Source of the DNA: an uncultured bacterium
GTDB lineage: Bacteria; Myxococcota_A; Bradymonadia; Bradymonadales; Bradymonadaceae
Reading direction: 5' to 3'
NCBI GenBank assembly: GCA_937981985.1
Contig: CALJNB010000010.1
Span: 1 to 41,371 of the forward strand
DNA length: 41,371 nt
The translations under genes were made by a program, and so were the position numbers. Below the pieces are notes generated by a model. It was given only the letters and a program-made list of their open reading frames with translations, had not been told where the DNA came from and did no database searches. Shown piece by piece: positions 9,124-17,745 of this stretch. The stretch's first letter is position 1. Every line of letters begins with the position of its first letter.

Positions 9124-10964
9124 CCTTCTAACGCCTCAGAGAGTTGTTGATGTTCCCAAAGCTCTCGATAGACGCCCTTGCTTTGAATGAGTTCTTCGTG
9201 GATCCCGGTTTGAACAATTTGACCTTCATCCACTACGAAGATCTTATCGGCACGAGACAGTGCATTGAATCGGTGTGTGATAATAATGGAAGTTCGGTCG
9301 CGCATAATCACGTCGAGATGATCAAGAATGATTTTTTCCGTTTGGGTGTCAACGCTTGAAAGCGCGTCATCAAGAACGAGAATTCTAGGGTCCACAAGTA
9401 GGGCTCGAGCTATTGTAACCCGCTGCTTCTGACCACCCGAAAGAGTCACCCCTCGTTCGCCGACAATGGTATCTTTACCCTTAGGAAATGAATCGATATC
9501 GAAATTAAGCCCCGCAATTTCTAACGCTTGATCGATGCGTTCTTCTTGTGACACTTCTGCGCTTGCATCAAGTAAAGAATGAGTGGGCGCATCACGGAGG
9601 AGTTTAGAATCGTATTCTAGAGAATCGATTCCAAATCGAACGTTCTCACCAATCGTCATCGAGAAAAGGAAAGGATCTTGGGGAACCATTCCTATTTCTG
9701 ATCGAGCTTCGCGAAGGCGTAAATCTTTGAGAGGTAGATTATCGATAAAGATTTCCCCCTCGGTCGGATCATATAAGCGGGCGATGAGGTTTGCGATTGT
9801 CGTTTTACCCGAACCGGTTCGTCCGACAAAAGCGACGGTTGATCCAGCTTCAATATCGATGTTTAAGTTCTTCAGGATATTGTTTTTATCGTATGCGAAG
9901 GAAACGTTTTCGAAACGAATACCACCGCGTTTTTCGTCCGTTTTAGGTAGAGAGAGCGGGGCCTCAGATTCGGCGATTTCTGGAACGCGTTTGAAGATAT
10001 CATCCACGCGATCAAAACTTGCGATTCCGCGCTTCCAGACAGAAAATACCCAACCCATCGCCATCGTCGGGAACGCAAGCGCGACGACATATCCGTTGAA
10101 TTCGACAAATTCGCCCAGAGGGACCTCACCATTTGCCACTGCAGCCGATCCAAAAATAAGAACGATGGCTGTACCTAGAGATCCTAAAAAGATCATGGTT
10201 GTGCCGACTCCACCACGTATCAGGGCGAGTTTTAGGTTTTTTCCGACGAAAGCGTTGTTCATTTCTGCGAAGTCGGCGCTTTCACGATCTTGGATAGCGT
10301 AGGTCTGAACCACGGCGATACCAGATAGATTCTCTTGAATTTTTGTTGATAGACTAGACAGATGGCTTTGAACAATGATGACTTGTTGATGCAGTGCTAA
10401 TACGATCTTTCTGACAATCAATAATAATATGGGATAGGTTAATAGAACGTATATGGTCAGTCGTGTATTGAGCGTAAACATTTTCTCAAGAGCGATGATA
10501 TAAGCGACGCTGGTATTGATAATATGAAGGAAAGCTATCGCAAATAGAAGTCGAACATAGGTAACGTCATTGGTTACCCGACTCGTAATATCTCCGGTAG
10601 GCATGGAGCTAAAAAATTTCGGACCGAGTTTGGCCAGTTGTGTAAATAGCGCGTTACGAATATCAAACTCGATGGCTCTGGCGGCGTTGAAAATGAAAAT
10701 TCGACTGAATACGCGCGCCAGACCACCAAAAACCGCTAGTAAGATAATGGTTTTTCCAAAACCGATAAGCAGTGACAAGGTTGCATCGGAGTCTGTGCTG
10801 TGACGAAGGGTGTCGATGGCTTTCCCGATATAGGAAGGGATCATCAATCCCAATCCGTTCGTAATAAGTAACGACACCGCGCCGCCGAAAAACCACCACT
10901 TATAGGCTAAAAAATATACCAATAGAGCCTTGTAACGGCCGCTTTTTTTTACATCTGGTTGCAC
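9120..10964 (-). CDS. ABC exporter half-transporter, degenerate-site subunit
   Basis: A 614-residue half-exporter, first gene of the pair, starting at a GTG. Six membrane helices lie in residues ~20-310. The ATPase has Walker A GRTGSGKTT, Q-loop PQDPF, a canonical signature LSGGQKQR, Walker B ILVLDDALSSVD and H-loop THRFN. In Walker B the catalytic Glu is replaced by Asp, so one of the two composite ATP sites in the heterodimer would be slow or silent. This asymmetry matches TM287, BmrC and related heterodimeric exporters. It is co-transcribed with the next subunit and probably with the MazG-like gene. Confidence 0.92.
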   Translation of the reverse strand: MQPDVKKSGRYKALLVYFLAYKWWFFGGAVSLLITNGLGLMIPSYIGKAIDTLRHSTDSDATLSLLIGFGKTIILLAVFGGLARVFSRIFIFNAARAIEFDIRNALFTQLAKLGPKFFSSMPTGDITSRVTNDVTYVRLLFAIAFLHIINTSVAYIIALEKMFTLNTRLTIYVLLTYPILLLIVRKIVLALHQQVIIVQSHLSSLSTKIQENLSGIAVVQTYAIQDRESADFAEMNNAFVGKNLKLALIRGGVGTTMIFLGSLGTAIVLIFGSAAVANGEVPLGEFVEFNGYVVALAFPTMAMGWVFSVWKRGIASFDRVDDIFKRVPEIAESEAPLSLPKTDEKRGGIRFENVSFAYDKNNILKNLNIDIEAGSTVAFVGRTGSGKTTIANLIARLYDPTEGEIFIDNLPLKDLRLREARSEIGMVPQDPFLFSMTIGENVRFGIDSLEYDSKLLRDAPTHSLLDASAEVSQEERIDQALEIAGLNFDIDSFPKGKDTIVGERGVTLSGGQKQRVTIARALLVDPRILVLDDALSSVDTQTEKIILDHLDVIMRDRTSIIITHRFNALSRADKIFVVDEGQIVQTGIHEELIQSKGVYRELWEHQQLSEALEG

Positions 10965-11139
10965 GATAAATCACGGGATAAGCGAAGGGTTCTTTACCGT
11001 TTTTTTTTGTAGCTGGGTACAGCTTTCTCGATTATTTATTCAGTCGAGCGCGTTGTGAACCATTTGTAATCATAACCTTTGCCCAATGAAGACCAAATGT
11101 ATTACTATCTACAAGATCTTAAAAAATGGACAGGACCTC

Positions 11140-13407
11140 ATGTGTTTGGCGAAAATCGCGATCTTTTTGTTATTTTTTTCTACCGTGCTTTCTTCTTGCC
11201 AAGGCGCGGGTAGCTATGCGGGAAAAGCTCCGCATTTAAACGAGGACAGCACAGATGTTGGTGATGTTCAACTCTTGGATTCGGGATTAGACACCGGGGG
11301 CAAGAGTGGACTTGATTTAGGGCAAGGTGATGTTGGTCAACCCAAGGACATGGACAAAAAGGAGCCGCCGATTATATCAGACCTAACCGTAATCGTTAGG
11401 ACCGAGGACTTTTTGAATGGCGGAACGAACGATTTAATCGAGCTTTGTGTTAACGAAACAACGTGTTTCCCCCTAGCCGTCCAAGACGTGAGCACCTCAT
11501 TAATTACCGGCCGTAATGCAACCGCTGTAATTCATTTTCGAAACTTGAATGTATTGGAGTCGGACGTGGAGTACGTAAAGCTTCGCACAACTGAGCTTTT
11601 ACCTGAAGAAAGCAATGCCTGGCTTCCGAAATGTTTAGCGCTTCGATTCAACGGAGAGCCGCGATACTGCAATGACAAAATTGATGTTGTTTTGGGTATC
11701 GGAAGCGATACAGAAATTGAGTCTTGGACGGACCCAGCAGGGCTTCACGAGGCATGCATGACCTGCGAGGATAGTTTAATACCTCAAGGGCCCATTCAGG
11801 GGGCCCATACCCAAAACACCGCGAATTTTTGGATTCGTTCTGATGCATCGCGCGAACTTAAAATGCGTGTCGGTGAAAATGCTGATTTATCAGACGGTGT
11901 TATTAAATATCAAACGATTCCAGATTCGGCCAATGATTACGTAAATCGGATTACCATTGAAGGACTTAATGAAGGAACGACTTACTTTTATCAATTCGAA
12001 GTGGGTTCTGAATTTAAAAGCGACATTTTTTCGTTTAAAACCTTGGAAGCGGTTGGGGTGAATAAAAAGGTTCAATTTGTCGTGGGGTCCTGTACTAGTA
12101 TCGTCGATGAACAACCCGTATTTGAACGGATTGCCGAATTGAGTCCGAAGCCAGATTTGTTTATCTTCGGAGGCGACACGCATTACGCGAATTCATATCG
12201 AAGGGATGCACAATCCATTCACTGGCAGCGGATGCGACGCGCCGAAGGGCAAAGCAAGGTAACCGCGCAAATTTCTACAATCAGTACTTGGGACGATCAT
12301 GATTTCTCCGATAATAACAGTAACGGTACGTGCAAGGGAATCGAAGAGACGACAAAGTCATTCGTGGATTCGTGGGCAAATCCGGATGTGGATGTTAGTA
12401 AAGGTATATATTATAAACATCGTGTCGGACCAGCCGAGGTCTTTATGTTAGATTGTCGAACGCATCGACCCGATGTAAGTGATCCACAGAACATGTGTGT
12501 TAAAGAAGCAGTCCCGCCAGTTTTTAACATCGAAGACGGTATGCTAGGTATCGAACAAACCTCATGGTTGTTATCTGAGCTTGAGGGTTCCAGCGCTGTA
12601 TTTAAGGTACTCGTATGTGGAAGTCAGTGGATTCCAGATGGTAGTCTGGATTCTTGGAAAAGTTTCCCCGAAGCTCAAAAATACCTCTTTTCAGAATTGA
12701 CGCGCCTCAACATAACAGGCGTTGTTTTGGTCGATGGGGATGTTCATCGTTCAGAATTTTCAGATATTCCCAGAGAAGACGGTTACGTTTTACCAGCGTT
12801 GACAGCATCCAATCTCGCGCGCAACGATCGTGAGGCTACGGATCCAGTTTGTGATAACAATCGGCGTTTTCGTACTTTTTGTTATCCCGACTTAAATTAT
12901 ATGAGTTTGTCTTTCGATGATGAGGTCGAACCCGCCAAGCTTGTAGCAAGTATCGTCGACGAAGCTGGTGTCAGCGTTGGAACGCGAACTATTTTTGAAA
13001 ACGAATTGGAAGGTAACGGAGTCGCCAGAAAGATTGAGGTTAAGGTTAAAACGAATCTGGAGGCGAATTCAAATACCGCCGATCCTGTCGAAGTTTGTTT
13101 AGGGTCACATTGCTTTCCTTTCCCTGCGGGGTCTTTAAATACTCTAGGGGGAGAGGCTACTTTCGAGTTGGACGACCTGCGCATTCCGATCTCATCGATT
13201 AATGAGGTAAGTCTGCATAGCTTGAGTCCTTCCGGAACGGATAACGATTCTTGGCAGCCCACCTGTCTGGAAATAGCGGTTAATAATCAACTTGAATATT
13301 GCATGGACGGCATTGATCGTTGGATTGGAACGGGGCCTGGCGTTGGCGAAATTGAACGTTGGACGGATTCGTTAGGACTCCACACATCGTGTATGGGTTG
13401 TCCCTAG
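11140..13407 (+). CDS. PhoD-type metallophosphatase lipoprotein with duplicated flanking domain
   Basis: A 755-residue lipoprotein (lipobox VLSSC). An Asp/Gly/Gln-rich stalk (to about residue 75) is followed by a Cys-containing domain (~80-210), a PhoD N-terminal beta domain (~218-302), the PhoD catalytic domain (~310-577), and a second copy of the first Cys domain (~630-755). Catalytic-type motifs are GSCTS, FGGDTHYA, TWDDHDF (PhoD WDDHE-like) and DGDVHRSEF. PhoD enzymes are secreted, Ca/Fe-dependent phosphomono/diesterases. The ATG at 11140 has AGGA at 11132-11135 and gives a compact signal peptide; an in-frame ATG at 11086 lacks a ribosome site. The flanking domains faintly recall PLAT/LH2 folds (VxVRTxxxxxGGTNDxIEL). 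First of three plus-strand lipoproteins. Confidence 0.87.
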   Translation: MCLAKIAIFLLFFSTVLSSCQGAGSYAGKAPHLNEDSTDVGDVQLLDSGLDTGGKSGLDLGQGDVGQPKDMDKKEPPIISDLTVIVRTEDFLNGGTNDLIELCVNETTCFPLAVQDVSTSLITGRNATAVIHFRNLNVLESDVEYVKLRTTELLPEESNAWLPKCLALRFNGEPRYCNDKIDVVLGIGSDTEIESWTDPAGLHEACMTCEDSLIPQGPIQGAHTQNTANFWIRSDASRELKMRVGENADLSDGVIKYQTIPDSANDYVNRITIEGLNEGTTYFYQFEVGSEFKSDIFSFKTLEAVGVNKKVQFVVGSCTSIVDEQPVFERIAELSPKPDLFIFGGDTHYANSYRRDAQSIHWQRMRRAEGQSKVTAQISTISTWDDHDFSDNNSNGTCKGIEETTKSFVDSWANPDVDVSKGIYYKHRVGPAEVFMLDCRTHRPDVSDPQNMCVKEAVPPVFNIEDGMLGIEQTSWLLSELEGSSAVFKVLVCGSQWIPDGSLDSWKSFPEAQKYLFSELTRLNITGVVLVDGDVHRSEFSDIPREDGYVLPALTASNLARNDREATDPVCDNNRRFRTFCYPDLNYMSLSFDDEVEPAKLVASIVDEAGVSVGTRTIFENELEGNGVARKIEVKVKTNLEANSNTADPVEVCLGSHCFPFPAGSLNTLGGEATFELDDLRIPISSINEVSLHSLSPSGTDNDSWQPTCLEIAVNNQLEYCMDGIDRWIGTGPGVGEIERWTDSLGLHTSCMGCP

Positions 13408-13458
13408 CGAATTTTCTTTTTCTTTATCTGACTAAAACGCAATCGGGGATTTAGAGGT

Positions 13459-13505
13459 GGATGTAAGCGCATTTACTAAGTCGTGGCGCTTAATCGGATA
13501 CATCC
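13459..13505 (+). other. intergenic hairpin, possible terminator of the PhoD-like gene
   Basis: GGATG-TAAGCGC at 13459-13470 pairs with GCGCTTA at 13486-13492 and CATCC at 13501-13505, leaving an asymmetric bulge. A nested repeat CGGAT-AC-ATCCG lies in the right arm, followed six bases later by TTTTT (13511-13515). It may be a terminator or a small structured RNA; support is limited to the pairing. Confidence 0.3.
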
Positions 13506-13570
13506 GGAGTGTTTTTACGTTCTCTGGTAGCAGCGGGGGCTAGTTAACATATACATGAAAATCGTGTCAT

Positions 13571-13599
13571 TTGTTCTGTGGGGCGAATAGGTGTATGGT
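13571..13599 (+). promoter_or_regulatory. sigma-70-like promoter for lipoprotein at 13641
   Basis: TTGTTC (13571-13576), a 17-base spacer, then TATGGT (13594-13599). A start near 13606 would leave a leader of about 35 bases before the lipoprotein ATG. Confidence 0.42.
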
Positions 13600-13640
13600 G
13601 TCGCCGATTAAGGTTTGATTCTATTTTTATTGGGTAAGTC

Positions 13641-14363
13641 ATGAAATCGAAAATATCTATCGCCATTTGTTTTTTTTGGATCTTAGCTTCCGGGTGTTCT
13701 GACGAGATTGTCGAACGTGGTAATACTACCGACAGCGGTGCGACTACACCGAAGAATGACGCAGGCGCGTCGGATGTTCAGAATGCACCGGACATGAGCG
13801 CGACCGCAGATGTAGATGTAGATGTAGAACCAGCGGGTCCCAATCCCTTCCCAAACGGATTAACGTGTACAACAGTATCATTATGTTCCACCTATAGTGC
13901 CGACCCATCTCGTGTTCCATTTCCCGAAAAGACCGGCGGCACACTTGTTGACGGAATGTATAGAGCAGTTCAAGGAAGTAGTGTTCCTTATGGACTCGCA
14001 ATTTCAGGGAATAAATTCGCAACGGTTTTCGAAAATATGACCGTATCGCACGGTGATTTCAGCATCGTTGGGGATACTATGCTAATGAAGGCACACACCT
14101 TTTGTGGTCCAGGAACGGAGAATGATGACCCTGCTCTTGGGTTTGAATTTGTCTCTTCTTTCGCAACGGACGGCAATGAACTGATCACCTATAGCGGTTG
14201 CGATTCGTTAAACCCTGAAAATTGTGCGAGTCCGACTCGGCTCATTCGTGTTAAGACACTTTGTGATGATCTGGACGCTTTAAGTTGTGAAAGTGGAGAT
14301 TGCGATTGTGCTGTTTTTGACAATACTATTCCTCCACGCCCAGAAATGGGTTGCAAGTTTTAA
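13641..14363 (+). CDS. lipoprotein of unknown function
   Basis: A 240-residue predicted lipoprotein: signal peptide MKSKISIAICFFWILASGC with the lipobox at residues 16-19, then a Thr/Asp/Ala-rich stalk that includes a short DVDVDV tract (repeated GATGTA), then a globular part from about residue 70. The globular part has about ten Cys, many in the last third (CGPG, CDSLNPENC, CDDLDALSCESGDCDC), suggesting disulfides outside the cytoplasmic membrane. I recognise no family. GGGTAAG lies just before the ATG and a good promoter lies 40 bases upstream, so it appears to be its own unit, between two other stalked lipoproteins. Confidence 0.75.
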   Translation: MKSKISIAICFFWILASGCSDEIVERGNTTDSGATTPKNDAGASDVQNAPDMSATADVDVDVEPAGPNPFPNGLTCTTVSLCSTYSADPSRVPFPEKTGGTLVDGMYRAVQGSSVPYGLAISGNKFATVFENMTVSHGDFSIVGDTMLMKAHTFCGPGTENDDPALGFEFVSSFATDGNELITYSGCDSLNPENCASPTRLIRVKTLCDDLDALSCESGDCDCAVFDNTIPPRPEMGCKF

Positions 14364-14561
14364 CTCCGATATAAATGGAGGGTTTGCTCTGAAGACATTG
14401 CTTTGCAAACCATTGTAGGAGTCGATGCGAGGAATGGGGCGACTGTGTTGCCCTAACCGCAAACTGAACGAAGAAAATATCCTAAAATGTTGTTCGTTAT
14501 CGGTCACAAGCTCATTAGACGCCGAATTAAAAGTTTCTGAAATATGGGGAAATTAAAAAGT

Positions 14562-14590
14562 TTGTTAAGTAAATTCAATTTAGGCATAAT
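14562..14590 (+). promoter_or_regulatory. sigma-70-like promoter for lipoprotein at 14628
   Basis: TTGTTA (14562-14567), a 17-base spacer, then CATAAT (14585-14590). Initiation near 14597 would be downstream of an in-frame ATG at 14544 and so favours the ATG at 14628 as the true start of the gene. Confidence 0.5.
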
Positions 14591-14627
14591 ACAAAGTCGG
14601 AATTGGGCCCAACACACAAGAGCTAAT

Positions 14628-15602
14628 ATGATTCGCTATCCCATGATTTTTTCTCTTTTTTTTCTCGTCAGTTGCGACGATACGATCAATTACACAAATC
14701 AGCCTACCGAAAATAACGGGTCGTCAGGTTCGGATGCGGGCGACGTGAAAGACCAGGGCTCGCAAAAGGATCAAGGTTCGCAGAACGACCTCGGAACGGG
14801 GACCGATCAGTCAATGGAACTTGATCAAGGAGAAAAGGACCAATCAGACTCGACGCCAAAGATTCCCGAATGGATCTTGAGAGTGGATAACTCAGATGAC
14901 AACACAATGCGTAGCCTGGTTAGGATCAGCGTTGCTGCAGCCGACTACGGAAAGGTTACCTCGATTTGCGACAATATCACTTTACCGGACACGATCGATC
15001 AGACGAATATCATTTCTTCGCTCACCTTTAATGCGGGAAAATTATACGCGTCTGCCAAAGGCGAGTTAGTACATGGCAATACGATGCTCCTCATTGATCC
15101 ATGCGAGTGCGAGGCTACAGTGGTTGGGCAATACGGTATCGATTACGATCACGTAGGAGGTATTACGTCCAATGGTGTCCAAGACATGTTCGGTATCACA
15201 GGAGTGAAAAATGCGCTGTTTTCAATCGAGCCAAGTTCGGCGCTAGGTACATTATTGACCGACTTGAACGGCGAGTGGGGCGGAACCACGGGGTTGACCT
15301 GGTCAGGAAAAATTAAAGATAGTCTCTGGGCTATAAATGGTGCTAATAGTCAGCTTGTAGAGTTTTCAGCAACCGATGGGGCGATCATAGGTGAGCCACT
15401 TCAGCTAGATTATACATTCGGGCCGGTCGGAATCGAATATCACCCAGGGCAGGAAGAGATCTATGCCTGTTCTACAAGCGGCGAGCTGCTTCGCGTCAGC
15501 CCAACGACGGGAGTCGTCGACGTCGGGCCTGATATGGGGCTGGGCACATGTAATAACTTGGCAGCTCCTTTTGGTAGTGTGACCTGTATTCCCCTCAATT
15601 AG
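14628..15602 (+). CDS. stalked lipoprotein with beta-propeller-like domain
   Basis: A 324-residue predicted lipoprotein with signal peptide MIRYPMIFSLFFLVSC. The start at 14628 is chosen over an in-frame ATG at 14544 because it gives a clean signal peptide, has an AGAG ribosome site and lies just downstream of a promoter. The stalk (about residues 20-85) has near-repeats of DQGSQK/DQGSQN and is highly acidic and Gln/Gly-rich. The remaining ~240 residues are beta-rich, with patterns such as SLTFNAGKLYASAKG, GTTGLTWSGKIKDSLWAING and PVGIEYHPGQEEIYACSTSGELLRVSP. These look like blades of an NHL/WD-type or DUF4394-like propeller. Function unknown; surface binding is an inference from architecture. 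Confidence 0.75.
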   Translation: MIRYPMIFSLFFLVSCDDTINYTNQPTENNGSSGSDAGDVKDQGSQKDQGSQNDLGTGTDQSMELDQGEKDQSDSTPKIPEWILRVDNSDDNTMRSLVRISVAAADYGKVTSICDNITLPDTIDQTNIISSLTFNAGKLYASAKGELVHGNTMLLIDPCECEATVVGQYGIDYDHVGGITSNGVQDMFGITGVKNALFSIEPSSALGTLLTDLNGEWGGTTGLTWSGKIKDSLWAINGANSQLVEFSATDGAIIGEPLQLDYTFGPVGIEYHPGQEEIYACSTSGELLRVSPTTGVVDVGPDMGLGTCNNLAAPFGSVTCIPLN

Positions 15603-15661
15603 CGTCGTGACAGAAAATCACCGACGCGCTGTACATCGAATAATAGCCTGATAGAGTCCCG

Positions 15662-16459
15662 ATGATTATGTATCTAGAGACACTCTACATATTATTGCCG
15701 CTCTTCTATTGCGTACTCTTCGTCGCCTACCTTTTCGTTTTTATTCGTAACGAGGAAAGCGTGGTGTTTGCGAGGTATACGAAGTACACCACGATCGCGG
15801 TCCATACCTTTTATCTCGTCGCAAGCGGTATCTCGTTAGGCTATATGCCTTTTGCGGGTAAAGCCGAGTTCTTATCTCTTACAGCTCTAGCGCTGACCAT
15901 TGTATATGCGGCGATCGAAAAACGTTTGGGGCAATATAAAACGGGGGTCTTTTTCGTCGCCATTGCGATGGTGCTTGCGGCGATTGGAAAATCGCTACCT
16001 CAATCACAAACGCATTCGTTATTGATGGAGAATCCAACTTATGGCGTTCATGTCATATTTATGGTGCTCGGATTTGTGTCCCTCGCCGTAGGGGCGATGT
16101 ACGCGGTGATGTATGTTTTACTTGAACATCAGTTAAAAACGCGTGAACTCGGTGTGTTCTTTAAGCGGCTACCCGCGCTTTTCGATCTCAGCCGCATGTC
16201 TAGATTCGGTACCGTCGCTGGTGTTGCGCTCTTAGCTTTTGGGATGGGTTTAGGCTTTATGCTTGCTCTTACAGTTGAAGGTTTTGATCTGTTCGATTCG
16301 AAACAATTGAGTTCTTATGCCGTGATAGCGGGTTATATTCTCGGTATTTTGGCAGTTAAGTTTAGAGGTTTTTCGGGTGTAAATGTTGCCTATGCAACGA
16401 TTGGTTGGTTTTCAATCTTGGTCTTTTCTGTGGGTTTAGCCAGCCACACCTTTTCGTGA
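15662..16459 (+). CDS. hemX: HemX/CcsA-like cytochrome c assembly family membrane protein
   Basis: A 265-residue membrane protein with eight predicted helices. Genes of the CcsA/HemX family often precede hemA; HemX modulates glutamyl-tRNA reductase levels in Bacillus, while CcsA handles heme for cytochrome c. Conserved histidines sit in VHTFYLVASG, YGVHVIFMVLGF and the final ASHTFS. The tryptophan-rich WWD heme-binding motif of true CcsA is not seen; the equivalent loop reads VEGFDLFDSKQLSSY. That, plus linkage to hemA, favours a HemX role. The end overlaps a possible GTG start of hemA (GTGA). The ribosome site is weak, and ATG 15668 is an alternative start. Confidence 0.82.
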   Translation: MIMYLETLYILLPLFYCVLFVAYLFVFIRNEESVVFARYTKYTTIAVHTFYLVASGISLGYMPFAGKAEFLSLTALALTIVYAAIEKRLGQYKTGVFFVAIAMVLAAIGKSLPQSQTHSLLMENPTYGVHVIFMVLGFVSLAVGAMYAVMYVLLEHQLKTRELGVFFKRLPALFDLSRMSRFGTVAGVALLAFGMGLGFMLALTVEGFDLFDSKQLSSYAVIAGYILGILAVKFRGFSGVNVAYATIGWFSILVFSVGLASHTFS

Positions 16460-16464
16460 CGACA

Positions 16465-17745
16465 ATGACTTCTAACACTTTCAACATCAAGATGTTTTCG
16501 TTTAGTCACCAAAACACGCCCATTAAATTCCGAGATTTGATTTCCTTTTCGCCAAACGATGTCGATATATTTGTGCCCGATGTACGTAGAGCGATTGGTG
16601 CCGAAATTGCCATTCTATCCACGTGTAATCGGACCGAGTTCTACTTTTATGGCGATCCCAACTTGGCTTGGGGAGGCGTTAAGGATTTCGTTTCCGGAAC
16701 CAAGCAAATTGATGCATCTCAGATCCCGACCCCCAGAGGCGAACTCGGTCGTGACGCGGCTCGGCATCTTTTTCGCGTTGCTTCATCGATGGAAAGCGTG
16801 GCGCTTGGCGAAGATCAAATCTTGGTTCAAGTTAAGGATGTACATCGTCAGATTCTGGGCCACACTTCAAAATCTCCGGTACTTGATCGGCTGTATCAAT
16901 TCGCTATTCGTACCGGAAAACGTGTCCGAACGGAAACGTCACTATGCGAAGGTGCAGTCTCAATAAGTTCCGCGTCGGTGACTTTAGCGAAACGTATTTT
17001 TGGTAGTTTTGAAAAGCTTGAAATTGCCCTCGTCGGTGCCGGTGAAACATGCGAAAGCGCAGCGGAACATTTTAAAGCAAACCATGCGAATCGTTTTGTT
17101 GTCGTAAATCGAGGCGAAGAACGCGGGAATGCACTGGCCGAAAAATATCAAGGTACCTATAGGCCATTGAACGAGTTGTTGAATTCGTGCAGAACAGCAG
17201 ACGTGATGGTTTTTGCAACGGGTGCAACAGAACATTTATTGAAAGCAAAAGACCTCAAGCCGATAATGAAGCAGCGCGGATATCGTCCCTTGTTCCTCAT
17301 CGATATTTCGAATCCAAGAAATATCGATCCGGAAATAGCCAAGGTTTCGGGGGTCTATCTTTATAATATTGATGACCTCCAAGAAGTGATTCGAGACAAT
17401 TTGACTTCCCGGCAAGCAGAAATTCCCAAAGCTGAAATCATTATCGAATCGATGCTCGACGAATGGGAAGCATGGTTGAGAACCATTCGGGTCCGGCCAA
17501 CCATCGCCAATCTGGCTCAGTTTTTCGAAACCTTACGTAAGCAAGAGCTTGCCTCCTTAGAAAATAAAATTTCGGAAAGCGAAATGGATTTACTCGAACA
17601 GTTTAGTAAAAAGCTAACAAAAAAAATGTTGCACAATCCCATTCAATATCTACGCGACTCCGTTGAAGAAAACTCATTGAAGCCCGGGGATGTTGAATTG
17701 GTTTCGCGCTTATTTGATCTACAAAAATATGATTCACATGAATGA
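16465..17745 (+). CDS. hemA: glutamyl-tRNA reductase
   Basis: First committed step of C5-pathway tetrapyrrole synthesis: reduction of glutamyl-tRNA by NADPH to glutamate-1-semialdehyde. The 426 residues follow the family order: catalytic N-domain with SFSHQNTPIKFRD and the nucleophilic Cys in LSTCNRTEFY (about residue 50), the MESVALGEDQILVQVKD block, a Rossmann domain (VALVGAGETCESAAEHF-like, about 185), and a helical dimerisation tail from about 330. The start may be ATG 16465 or GTG 16456, the latter overlapping the hemX stop. It is translationally coupled to hemC (8-base overlap). hemL and hemB are not in the window. Confidence 0.93.
   Translation: MTSNTFNIKMFSFSHQNTPIKFRDLISFSPNDVDIFVPDVRRAIGAEIAILSTCNRTEFYFYGDPNLAWGGVKDFVSGTKQIDASQIPTPRGELGRDAARHLFRVASSMESVALGEDQILVQVKDVHRQILGHTSKSPVLDRLYQFAIRTGKRVRTETSLCEGAVSISSASVTLAKRIFGSFEKLEIALVGAGETCESAAEHFKANHANRFVVVNRGEERGNALAEKYQGTYRPLNELLNSCRTADVMVFATGATEHLLKAKDLKPIMKQRGYRPLFLIDISNPRNIDPEIAKVSGVYLYNIDDLQEVIRDNLTSRQAEIPKAEIIIESMLDEWEAWLRTIRVRPTIANLAQFFETLRKQELASLENKISESEMDLLEQFSKKLTKKMLHNPIQYLRDSVEENSLKPGDVELVSRLFDLQKYDSHE

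Noticed and set aside
9583..10302. A 239-codon plus-strand open frame opposite the ABC exporter gene
   Set aside because: It lies wholly antisense to a well-conserved ATPase/membrane domain; the product is Arg/Ser/Pro-rich with no motif, as expected for the reverse complement of a real gene.
14381..14411. Inverted repeat GGTTTGC/GCAAACC after the lipoprotein at 13641
   Set aside because: Seven pairs with a 17-base loop and no T-run; too weak to call a terminator or RNA.
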